Assembly: GCA_022508325.1 (NCBI GenBank)
Contig: JAFLVL010000009.1
Coordinates: 1-33,435 of the forward strand
Source: Clostridiales bacterium
GTDB taxonomy: Bacteria; Bacillota; Clostridia; Christensenellales; CAG-314
Reading direction: 5' to 3'
DNA length: 33,435 nucleotides
This document shows positions 19,146 through 27,527 of the stretch, one piece after another; the stretch's first letter is position 1, and the number at the start of each line of letters is the position of its first letter. The translations under genes and the position numbers were made by a program. The notes below the pieces were generated by a model. It had not been told where the DNA came from. It worked only from the letters and a program-made list of their open reading frames with translations, and searched no databases.

Positions 19146-19166
19146 ATTTGATTGACGGCGTTGCAA
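19146..19166 (+). repeat. Imperfect direct repeat, right copy
   Basis: ATTTGATTGACGgCGTTGCAA; 20/21 identical to 15032-15052. Confidence 0.7.
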
Positions 19167-19212
19167 CAAGAAACGGTTCTGCCTATTATATGGCGAACCG
19201 TTTCTTGTTGCA
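19162..19212 (-). terminator. Long inverted repeat / terminator-like hairpin overlapping CDS 3' end
   Basis: 18-bp perfect arms TGCAACAAGAAACGGTTC (19162-19179)/GAACCGTTTCTTGTTGCA (19195-19212). Confidence 0.6.
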
Positions 19213-21222
19213 TATAAAATTGTCTGTTGCGTAAAGCTCTACGTCTTGCTCGAGTCTCAGTTCGGGGTCGGGCGTGTCTTCAATGGAGTCTAGCCAGCTG
19301 AGAGTGCCGAATTGGTAAGTAATCGAGTAGTACTTCGTCACGTCGTTGCCGTTTGCGTCCAATACCGTCGCAGTCACCGTGTTGGGCGCGGTGTCTTGGT
19401 CAGGTTGTAACGTTCCGGTAACTTTAAACTGCGCTGAATGCCCATTAAGCAGCGATCCAACCGAAATCCAAGCCAAATTGCTGCTTAGTGGCGTGCCGTT
19501 TCGCGCTTGCGCAACAGATATGCTTGTAACAGTCAAAGGACGGCGATTGACTGTCAACGGACTGCCTACAAATTCCACTGCGTTGGGGTCGTCTTGGTCA
19601 GCGAGTAAATCTCTGCCGTTGTTGTCCACTACCGTGACCTTACTCTGACTGCGCGCGGTAGCAAGAGACAGAACACCCGGTTCCGTGAGACTGCCGACGA
19701 GCGTCACTCTGACCCACGACGCGTCTACGCCGACAGGAACACTTTCCACGAACCAATCGGTAGCTTGATAGCTTAGTGGCGTGCCGTCGTAGAACTTGCT
19801 GAGCGCGTATACGCGAACTTTTATCGTAGGTTTGACGCGAATTTTGCCCCACTGTCCGCGCGGCAAGTAGTTTGCCGAGACGTCTCTGCCGTTGCCGTCC
19901 ACCACTGTGTAGGTCTGAACATTGTCAGCGTAGCCCACTTGATTTGATTTGTCTGTGACGTTTGTCACCCCTGCCGAAGCTGCCGCCGTCACTCTGTGTC
20001 CGTCCAATAACCCTTCGTTCAATCCGCTTGATGTCAAGACCTCGTATTGCAGATATTTGTGCCCAGTGCCGTCGTGAACGAATGTTTTGTCGCCTGTGCG
20101 CACGTCGAAAACGCGTTTAGTTACGGTCAATTTGCCGCAGATGTAGCTTAACGTGTAATTTGCGGTGACGTCTGTGCCGTGTTCGTCCGTAACCGCGAAG
20201 CTTTGCGGCTTATTGTCAACGCTACCTACGTCAACTATTGCCGTCCAAGCGCCAAAGGTAACGTTATGCCCATTTACTAGGTTGTCAAACGTGTGTCCCT
20301 CGGTGTGGCTGTGTGGCTGACCGTCGTATACCCAGCTGTCGCCAATGCTTGTGACGGTGATTTCGCGTTCAACGACTGTAAGCTCGCCCAAATCGAAACT
20401 TGCATGGTAGTGAACAGTAACGTCGTTGCTGTCCTCGTCGAAAATTCTATAACTTGTAACCTCGTTTTTTGCGCTGCCGACATCGGTAATAGATATAGTC
20501 ACCACATCTCTTAGGGTATGCCCATCCAGCAAGCCCTTTGCCGTAGCAGCATTTAACGCGTGAGGTTGTCCGTCATAGACCCAACTGTCGCCGTACGTGG
20601 TTATTTTGATTGAAATAGGATTACAAATTAACGTTTTAGCTTGTACCGTCACGTTGTAGTTGGCGGTAACGTCATTGCCATCGTTGTCAATTATCCTGAC
20701 GTCACCTTTGACAGGCGCAACATCTACCGTGTCCTGCGAATAGGCAAACTCAAACCCGCCGAAAATCAGTTTGTCGCCGTATTTAAGGTTGTCTGCGGCA
20801 ACATCTTGGGGAATGCTTCCGAAATCCAGCTCAAAATCGACCACTTTTAGCGTTAAATCTGCAGGAATAATGGCAAAAGTATGTATCTCGCCGTATCTTT
20901 CTTCACCTGAAAGCGTAAAAGACACAGCTTGCGCCTCGTAATTGCCTACGAATAGCGGTTCTTCATACGACCAAGCCCCGCCTACCGCTCTGTACCGAAA
21001 AGCGACGTTGCCGTAAAATGCTTTTGCCGAGATATTGGGTTTGTCGCCGTAGATTACGGTATCTTCACATTCTGAAAAGGTGACAGTTCCAACGAAATAC
21101 AGCAATACCGATGCGATAATAAGCAGTACGACTACTGCCAATATCAGATATCGCCATTTCCAAACGGCAAGAATACGCGCGTTGCGGCGGGCAAGCTTTT
21201 CTTGATACTCCTGATATAGCAT
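19186..21222 (-). CDS. Signal-anchored surface protein with MBG/Ig-like repeats
   Basis: N-terminal basic segment + TM (YLILAVVVLLIIASVLLYFVG); recurrent 'DSWVYDGQPH...' and 'GNDVTANYxxxxxxGxLTV' units (about 6). Confidence 0.85.
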   Translation of the reverse strand: MLYQEYQEKLARRNARILAVWKWRYLILAVVVLLIIASVLLYFVGTVTFSECEDTVIYGDKPNISAKAFYGNVAFRYRAVGGAWSYEEPLFVGNYEAQAVSFTLSGEERYGEIHTFAIIPADLTLKVVDFELDFGSIPQDVAADNLKYGDKLIFGGFEFAYSQDTVDVAPVKGDVRIIDNDGNDVTANYNVTVQAKTLICNPISIKITTYGDSWVYDGQPHALNAATAKGLLDGHTLRDVVTISITDVGSAKNEVTSYRIFDEDSNDVTVHYHASFDLGELTVVEREITVTSIGDSWVYDGQPHSHTEGHTFDNLVNGHNVTFGAWTAIVDVGSVDNKPQSFAVTDEHGTDVTANYTLSYICGKLTVTKRVFDVRTGDKTFVHDGTGHKYLQYEVLTSSGLNEGLLDGHRVTAAASAGVTNVTDKSNQVGYADNVQTYTVVDGNGRDVSANYLPRGQWGKIRVKPTIKVRVYALSKFYDGTPLSYQATDWFVESVPVGVDASWVRVTLVGSLTEPGVLSLATARSQSKVTVVDNNGRDLLADQDDPNAVEFVGSPLTVNRRPLTVTSISVAQARNGTPLSSNLAWISVGSLLNGHSAQFKVTGTLQPDQDTAPNTVTATVLDANGNDVTKYYSITYQFGTLSWLDSIEDTPDPELRLEQDVELYATDNFICNKKRFAI

Positions 21223-21232
21223 CTTGCCCCTC

Positions 21233-22375
21233 CTACCTCAGCGTCAACGTGCCGAACACGAATGCGATAGAATAGTTTGCCGTAACGTCAACACCGTTGC
21301 GCATTATGCGCACTGTAGCCACATTTGCGCACGTGCCTCGCTCCGTCAATTGCGCTGTAAATTCTATTTTTATCTCGTCGCCCTGTAGCAATCCAATTTG
21401 CGTGTACTCGTGACACACGAGTGCGCTGCCGTTATAGACGGCTGTCAGCGAACCGGTCGTAATGGTCAGCTGCCTTTGCGTCATCGTCAGTGTGCCATAC
21501 TCCAACGTGATTTGGTAGCCATGAGTGATATCATTGCCGTCGCTGTCTAATATCTTCACCATGAAAGTATTGGCAATACTTCCAACCGTCTCGAGCGTTG
21601 CGAAAGAATAAACTTGGATTTTGTGTCCTTCAGGAAGAGAACCGTATAGAACATCGTAGCCCATATCGTAAAGAGGAGCACCGTCGTATTCTTTTGACGC
21701 GCTGGCGCTACGTACCGTCAGCTGTTGCATATCACACGCCGAACACCTGCCCGATTGGTCAAAAACGTGCTCGCCGGTAGGCTTTAACTCTCGCGTTTCA
21801 CGAACTAAGTGGCATTGTACACACGTACGATACTCCCATCCCGATCTGCCACAGGTGGGGTCTGCCGTACGCTGCCACTCGTCTTCATAGACGTGCTCGC
21901 CTGTTGCCGGTATTGTGCTCATCACGACGAATTTGCACTTGTCGCACCGGCGCAAGGCTACGCCAGGCGACATGCACGTGGCAGCTATATAAGTTTCCCA
22001 ATCGCCAAATCTATGCGTGCAAGTCACCGAACCCCAGTCGAAATCGTCGGGGAGGTCGTCCCAGGGTATGTCTTCCCAAGGATAGTTATCGGGTAATTCT
22101 TCCCAAGGGACGTCTTCCCATGGGACCTTTTCCCACGGCATATCATCGGGTAGTTGATCCCAAGGTACTTCGTCGTAGGGGAAATCATCGGGAAAGTCCT
22201 GCCAGGGAATCTTGTCCCAAGGCACATCGTTTGGCAAATCAAAGCGCGGTTTTTCGGGAGACTCGCCTTTGGCTTGCACAAGACTGTATGTAAGCGCGCA
22301 CATTAGCAAAAGTACAAATACTACCAACGCGCCTAATATGTAGACAAATTTAGATTTTCTCATACCTCGCCTCAA
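21233..22375 (-). CDS. Signal-anchored surface protein: Pro-Trp-acidic repeat stalk, Cys/His modules, MBG-like domains
   Basis: TM near N-terminus; PWxxΦ repeats; two CTHRFGDWETYIAATC.../CxxC...IPATGEH modules; two YDG...GxDVTANY...GTLTL units. Confidence 0.85.
   Translation of the reverse strand: MRRGMRKSKFVYILGALVVFVLLLMCALTYSLVQAKGESPEKPRFDLPNDVPWDKIPWQDFPDDFPYDEVPWDQLPDDMPWEKVPWEDVPWEELPDNYPWEDIPWDDLPDDFDWGSVTCTHRFGDWETYIAATCMSPGVALRRCDKCKFVVMSTIPATGEHVYEDEWQRTADPTCGRSGWEYRTCVQCHLVRETRELKPTGEHVFDQSGRCSACDMQQLTVRSASASKEYDGAPLYDMGYDVLYGSLPEGHKIQVYSFATLETVGSIANTFMVKILDSDGNDITHGYQITLEYGTLTMTQRQLTITTGSLTAVYNGSALVCHEYTQIGLLQGDEIKIEFTAQLTERGTCANVATVRIMRNGVDVTANYSIAFVFGTLTLR
22034..22237 (-). 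repeat. Protein-coding Pro-Trp-acidic repeat tract
   Basis: LPNDVPWDKIPWQDFPDDFPYDEVPWDQLPDDMPWEKVPWEDVPWEELPDNYPWEDIPWDDLPDDFDW. Confidence 0.9.
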
Positions 22376-23763
22376 TCCGACGTTATACTGTCAAGATAGC
22401 GTCTGCATTGCGAATCTTCGCCGAAGGTGTTGACGATAAAGCTCTTGAGCTGATCTATTTCGCCACGCAATCTCGACAGATCTCTGTATTCCAATTTGCG
22501 GAGAACTTTCTTGGCAAGAATGTCGTCAATGGCCTCCAATTCGCTGCCGCCGCAAGCGACATACACCGCTACGTAGTCTCCTATCTGACGGCGAATACGG
22601 TTGCCGTAGGTCATTTGAAACTTGTCCGTCAAGAACGCATCGAATGCCGTAATATCTGCCTGAAATTGCGCACCGGGACGGTAGTCCTTGATAGCCTGAG
22701 CTACCATTTCTTGAAATTTGGTGTAGCTGAGCGCGACGGTCGCCGACTCTTCTACCTCAAACGGTTGCGCTTTGCCGCCCAAATCTACAATCATTGCACG
22801 ATCATATACCTTGTCTGAGATGGGGTACGCCGAGTCGTCATCGTTGACTGTGCCTACAAACCACATGCTTTCGGGCAGCTTGAGGCAACCGTTGACAATG
22901 CCTTCGGGGTCGTTTGCCCACGCGTCGGATGCCGCTTCAAGATACCGTAGTTCGGGATTGGGCAGCTCCATAAGTGACAAAAACTCCGCAAAGTAATACT
23001 CAATCCGCGCGATATTCATTTCGTCTAACACGGTGATATACATGCGGTCGCCGAAATTCGCCTCGTATATCTTTCTGAACAGCGTCGTTTCGTTGAAATG
23101 TTTGGTAAATTCGTTGTAGTAGCCGAGCAGGTCAGCACGCTCCTTCCACATGGGTTGCACGGGTATAATAGTCGAGGAATTGTTAACAAATTCGCCGAAT
23201 GCGTAAGCCAGCGACGTTTTGCCCGAACCCGAGACGCCTGTGAGTATAAGCATGTGCGACGCGCCCAAAGATGCGACAAACTTGCGTACATCCTGCTCGG
23301 AAAAATACAGCTTGAGCTTATCTGCGGCAAAATTGCGAAAATCGGCACATAATTGACTGAGACTGCTTACTTCCTTGCCTTCTGCCACCGTTTTTCCCTG
23401 TGTCAAAGGGCTGAAACGGCTGGGAAGAGTCTGATTTTGATGGGCGACAAAGTCGGCTCTTTCCGCATCTATTGCCTGTTTCAAACCGTCCTCTAACGTC
23501 CAGGTAACTTTGTTTATCTTGCGTCCCCTGGCAACGGTAAATATCAGGAACACAATCAAAAGGATAGGCAGAGCAAATCCCCAAAATACTATCAGGGCGC
23601 TATTGTAGCTGTAGGTAATGTAGATAAAAAACGTTTCAAGATAGGGAACGAGTGTGCCCGCGATGCCATAATATATGAGCGTGATAATTCCTGTTCCACC
23701 AAGCAGCAGAACGAGAGCAAGCAACACTATCAAAAACCATGTATGATTTCGTCTTTTCTTCAT
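22372..23763 (-). CDS. Membrane-anchored McrB-type AAA+ ATPase (copy B)
   Basis: Two N-terminal TM helices; Walker A GVSGSGKTS; PVQPMWKERADLLGYYNEFTKHF; Walker B VLDEMNIARIEYYFAEFLSLME; sensor GTVNDDDSAYPISDKVYDRA. Confidence 0.88.
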   Translation of the reverse strand: MKKRRNHTWFLIVLLALVLLLGGTGIITLIYYGIAGTLVPYLETFFIYITYSYNSALIVFWGFALPILLIVFLIFTVARGRKINKVTWTLEDGLKQAIDAERADFVAHQNQTLPSRFSPLTQGKTVAEGKEVSSLSQLCADFRNFAADKLKLYFSEQDVRKFVASLGASHMLILTGVSGSGKTSLAYAFGEFVNNSSTIIPVQPMWKERADLLGYYNEFTKHFNETTLFRKIYEANFGDRMYITVLDEMNIARIEYYFAEFLSLMELPNPELRYLEAASDAWANDPEGIVNGCLKLPESMWFVGTVNDDDSAYPISDKVYDRAMIVDLGGKAQPFEVEESATVALSYTKFQEMVAQAIKDYRPGAQFQADITAFDAFLTDKFQMTYGNRIRRQIGDYVAVYVACGGSELEAIDDILAKKVLRKLEYRDLSRLRGEIDQLKSFIVNTFGEDSQCRRYLDSITSD

Positions 23764-25199
23764 TGTTTGTCACCGTTATCTTTGGATTTTCCAAAAATCT
23801 GTTTTTTGAGGTCGTCGCGCGCTTGATTGCGTATATTTGCTTTGGCACTTTTCCACTTCTTTTTGACAATTCTGCCCAGCGCGTTGTACAGACCTTCCAA
23901 TTCGTCAAATTCCTTCTTTGTCGGCGTCTTTTTGTCGGTAGCCAAAACGGCAAGCTGTGCCTTCAATAGCAAATTCTCCTCTTGCAATTTGTTTTGCACC
24001 GTTTCAAATTCCGTAATTGTGTTTTGGAGCAAAATTTTACTTTGCGCAAGCCTGTCGGAATATCCGCTGATTGCCTCGGCGCATTTTTGCAAAATCGATT
24101 GCTTTTCTGCAAGGACAGACTGTAATTGCTCTTGTGTTTGCTCCGTCTGTTGGATTTGAACGCTCAGCGTCTGTTTTAATTGCTCTATTTGTGGCTCGGC
24201 GGCGTCCAAAAGCTCGCTTCTTTGCTGTAAGACAAGCAGATAGGCGCCATCACCCTCTGCAAAACGCCTTTTGAGCTGTTCGAGCTGTTCGCGACGTTCT
24301 TTTTCGCACTCACTCGCCAATCCGTCGGATAGCTCCAGCGCGTTGACGTAGTCGGAAAAGGAGAGCAGTAGGCACAACGCCTCAACATCCTCCGACACCT
24401 CCAGCGTCTGCGTGGAATATTCTACGCTGTAACCGTCTCCCTCGTAAGAAAGCAGGTAGTCGTATAAAGCAACCGCTAACTTGAAGTTTTTGTCCATCTT
24501 GAGCACGTTATTCTTGGTGATTACGGTTTGCACCATATCCACCTTAGACAGCTCGACCATGAGGGGAGTGGACAGATAAAAGTCTACAGTACGCAAAATA
24601 TTCGCCAAACGCTCTGCCGCGTCGCAAAGGGAGAGCAAATAGTCGTCGTTTTGCCGCTCGTCCAGTAAATCAATGGCAATATTCAGCTTGCGAACGCCAA
24701 AATCCAGCTGCAAATTGGCGTCCAGCTTGCCAGAAAAGCTACTCGTAGCCTTTGCAATAGGCTCGTACCTCGCGGACACGAAGCTCTTGACCGTAGTAAG
24801 CAAACGGTACAAAAACCTATTTTCGTAGGTGGCGTAGTCATTGAGTCGCTCCACCGTGTACAGCTTGTCGGGTACGATATTGTCATCGAAGTTGGTCTCG
24901 CGTGAGATAAACTCGCCGTGGCGGGCAAGATGCTGAATCGACTCCTTGGAAATGCGCTTGACCTTCTCTATGGGTTGCACCTCTCCTTCGGAACGTATAA
25001 ACCGACGTTCTTCATCGATGGCTTTCCCGACGAAGTCAAGTCCCCGCTCTATTGCTACAATCCACTTGTCATCAACGGTGCATTTGGCGTAACTGACATT
25101 GAGAGTCGCAGAGCCTTCTTTTGTAAGCTCCCTGTAGCCGTCGCCCACTGCCTGACGGAGTGACTGTAAAATTTTGTAAAGATTAGTTTGCTCGGACAT
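23760..25199 (-). CDS. DUF2357/McrC N-terminal-like protein with long C-terminal coiled coil, no evident nuclease domain
   Basis: LYTVERLNDYATYENRFLYRLLTTVKSFV resembles the ENRF motif of DUF2357/McrC-like proteins; Gln/Glu-rich coiled coil; basic C-terminus. Start re-assigned to ATG 25199 (MSEQTN...). Confidence 0.65.
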   Translation of the reverse strand: MSEQTNLYKILQSLRQAVGDGYRELTKEGSATLNVSYAKCTVDDKWIVAIERGLDFVGKAIDEERRFIRSEGEVQPIEKVKRISKESIQHLARHGEFISRETNFDDNIVPDKLYTVERLNDYATYENRFLYRLLTTVKSFVSARYEPIAKATSSFSGKLDANLQLDFGVRKLNIAIDLLDERQNDDYLLSLCDAAERLANILRTVDFYLSTPLMVELSKVDMVQTVITKNNVLKMDKNFKLAVALYDYLLSYEGDGYSVEYSTQTLEVSEDVEALCLLLSFSDYVNALELSDGLASECEKERREQLEQLKRRFAEGDGAYLLVLQQRSELLDAAEPQIEQLKQTLSVQIQQTEQTQEQLQSVLAEKQSILQKCAEAISGYSDRLAQSKILLQNTITEFETVQNKLQEENLLLKAQLAVLATDKKTPTKKEFDELEGLYNALGRIVKKKWKSAKANIRNQARDDLKKQIFGKSKDNGDKQ

Positions 25200-25207
25200 A
25201 GTTACTC

Positions 25208-26491
25208 CTAACTGTTGCGAGCAAGGGCGCGAATGTAGTTGACGCAATGCGTCATCGTACCTTTGCCAAAGCAGTCCTCAATAAACTGTATCAGCTCGTC
25301 GGCATCCTTCTTGCGATAGGCAATATTTTGCATTTCCAGCTTGCGAAGTACCTTTTTGGTGAGAATGTCATCTAACGCCTTCTCTTCATTGCCGCCGCAC
25401 GCCACATATACGGGCAGGTAGCTCTTTATTTGCTTCATCACGCGGTTGCCGAAGGATATGCGAAAATGCTTTTGCAGGTATTCATCAAGTTTGTTGAGTC
25501 TGTCGGAAGAAGCTTTTGAAATGGAATTTATCTTGAGTACCTCTGCCACTTTGTCGTTGAAAGCCTGCGCAGAGATGGGCATTGTGCCAAATTTTGCCGC
25601 TTCAAAAGGTTCTGCTTTGTGGTCTAACTGAATTATCATCGTGCGGTCGTAGACCTTGTCGGAGATGGCAAACGTGCTGTCGTCGTTATTTGCCGTGCCC
25701 AAAAACCACATATTTTCCGGCAATTTGATACTGCCGTTTTTGAGGTCCTTGGGGTCGGAGCTCCATTTGTCGGTGATAATGTCAAGATACCGCAACTCGG
25801 GGTTGGGAATCTCCATTAGCGAAAGAAATTCCGCAAAGTAGTACTCTACGCGCGCAATGTTTAGCTCGTCCAAAATGGTGACAAACATCGCTTGACTTTT
25901 ATTTGCCTCATACATTTTCGATAGCAAAGGCGTCTCGTTGAAACGCTTGGTGAATTCGTTGTAGTAGCCGAGTAGGTCGGATCTTTCCTTCCACATAGGC
26001 TGTACCGGAATAACGGTAGAGGGATTATTCAGAAATTCGCCAAAGGCAAACGCCAACGAAGTTTTGCCGGTACCCGACATGCCCTGCAAAATAATGAAAT
26101 GGGACACAGCCAGACCGCTCACAAAAGCGCGAATAGTATCGCGGTCGTAGTATAATCCAAGCTTTCCCGCGGCGTAGTTGCGGAACTCCTCGCACAGTTC
26201 GCTTAGCGTAAAATTGTCTACAAATTGTTCTTTTGGCGCCTTATTCCAACGCTCGTCGATGGACTTCAACATCTCAAAACGCGAGCTTGAGACCTCAGCT
26301 TGTTCGCTTGCTTTGTTCGCGCTCGATTTGAGTTGCTTGTTGACGCTGTTGAGTCTGCGTTCGTTTATTATAGCGGCAATGACGATCAACCCCATCAATA
26401 CCACCATGACAGCCATGTACATAATGACGAATTCCGGGGTTTTGATAAAATTCCATATTTGAGCCAAGGTTATGCTGAATAAATTTCTCAT
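25208..26491 (-). CDS. Membrane-anchored McrB-type AAA+ ATPase (copy A)
   Basis: One N-terminal TM helix; Walker A GMSGTGKTS; PVQPMWKERSDLLGYYNEFTKRF; Walker B ILDELNIARVEYYFAEFLSLME; sensor GTANNDDSTFAISDKVYDRT. Strongly similar to 22372-23763. Confidence 0.88.
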   Translation of the reverse strand: MRNLFSITLAQIWNFIKTPEFVIMYMAVMVVLMGLIVIAAIINERRLNSVNKQLKSSANKASEQAEVSSSRFEMLKSIDERWNKAPKEQFVDNFTLSELCEEFRNYAAGKLGLYYDRDTIRAFVSGLAVSHFIILQGMSGTGKTSLAFAFGEFLNNPSTVIPVQPMWKERSDLLGYYNEFTKRFNETPLLSKMYEANKSQAMFVTILDELNIARVEYYFAEFLSLMEIPNPELRYLDIITDKWSSDPKDLKNGSIKLPENMWFLGTANNDDSTFAISDKVYDRTMIIQLDHKAEPFEAAKFGTMPISAQAFNDKVAEVLKINSISKASSDRLNKLDEYLQKHFRISFGNRVMKQIKSYLPVYVACGGNEEKALDDILTKKVLRKLEMQNIAYRKKDADELIQFIEDCFGKGTMTHCVNYIRALARNS

Positions 26492-26519
26492 AAGTTCTCT
26501 CTAAAAAAGGCTTTTTTCG

Positions 26520-27320
26520 TTAATCTAATATAGGGTTGTTTGTGCGGCGCAACCCACGCGAAAACATAAGCGCCGTAACACTCGCCATGGGCAGTATCAC
26601 AAACACGCCCGAGCCTGCAAATATCATTACTCGCTCTATGTCGTCAGCGGTACAGTTTGCAAGCAACACGTAGCCCGCAATCAACAGGCAAAACAGCGTT
26701 GCAGACGTCGCTAGCAATATTGCGCGACGACGCCTCCACACCGATTTGCGACGCACCACACAGATCACTGCCACGGCGACTATCTCCGCCGCCACACCTG
26801 CAAGCAACAGGCGTTTAACGGTGAAAAGAGACGCCAATTTGAGCAGAATGTAGTCCATAATAAGTGTCAGAATGACGGCGGCAACCGCCATTGCCAACAC
26901 AAGCAAGGCTATCTGCGTGGCGAAAAACCAATCCATGTTCTTTGCCTTTGGTCGCAAGTCGCTTGAGGATGCCCTACTGTCGCTCCGTTTAGGTGCAAAC
27001 TTGAGTATCAATACGCCCACAACAAAAACCACCGCGGCAACTCCTACCGCAACGTATATCGACCACAAAATAGGCGCGCCTTGCAAATTTAAATATGCGA
27101 ACTCCGCCTCGCTTTGCGTAACGTAGGTTGCAATAACCCAGCACAGCGTAGAAACGTCCAACGCTACCACCGCCGAAAAAACCGTCAAATAGGATAATTT
27201 GGCACGCCGATTGCCCTCCTGCGCAGCATTCATAAGTTTGCTGAAAACACAGGGCGCAACAAAGGAAAAGAATATATTAAAAACTATTCCTATGATTAGC
27301 CAAAGTATCCAATAAAACAT
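26520..27320 (-). CDS. Polytopic membrane protein, unknown function
   Basis: 266 aa with about 6-7 hydrophobic helices; first gene of the AAA+ operon. Confidence 0.75.
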   Translation of the reverse strand: MFYWILWLIIGIVFNIFFSFVAPCVFSKLMNAAQEGNRRAKLSYLTVFSAVVALDVSTLCWVIATYVTQSEAEFAYLNLQGAPILWSIYVAVGVAAVVFVVGVLILKFAPKRSDSRASSSDLRPKAKNMDWFFATQIALLVLAMAVAAVILTLIMDYILLKLASLFTVKRLLLAGVAAEIVAVAVICVVRRKSVWRRRRAILLATSATLFCLLIAGYVLLANCTADDIERVMIFAGSGVFVILPMASVTALMFSRGLRRTNNPILD

Positions 27321-27353
27321 AAATTCGGTAGTCTTCCTTTATACGTCTATATT

Positions 27354-27382
27354 ATTTTAATTATTAATTCGCCCTCTGTCAA
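27354..27382 (-). promoter_or_regulatory. Probable sigma-A promoter of the AAA+ operon
   Basis: Minus strand TTGACA (27377-27382), 17-nt spacer, TAAAAT (27354-27359). Confidence 0.6.
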
Positions 27383-27473
27383 CAATTATCGACAAAATAG
27401 CATATACGACGCGCGCACAAATTCCCTATTTGTCCTTTGGGCAATTTATTTTCTTTTCGCGTTTGTCAAGCGC

Positions 27474-27506
27474 AAAAATACAGCCGAGAATGGGCGGTTC
27501 TCGGCT
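27474..27506 (-). terminator. Rho-independent terminator downstream of the S-4TM-like gene
   Basis: AGCCGAGAA (27482-27490)/TTCTCGGCT (27498-27506) with T-rich tail on minus strand. Confidence 0.75.
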
Positions 27507-27527
27507 TGTCGGTTAGTATTGAACAAC

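Noticed and set aside
19186-22300. Possible CRISPR or tandem DNA repeat in the MBG/PW region
   Set aside because: Repetition is at protein level with diverged codons; no direct repeat/spacer structure.
22372-26491. Classical Type IV McrBC restriction system
   Set aside because: No recognisable PD-(D/E)XK nuclease or DNA-binding modification reader; AAA+ proteins have TM anchors and the operon ends in surface proteins.
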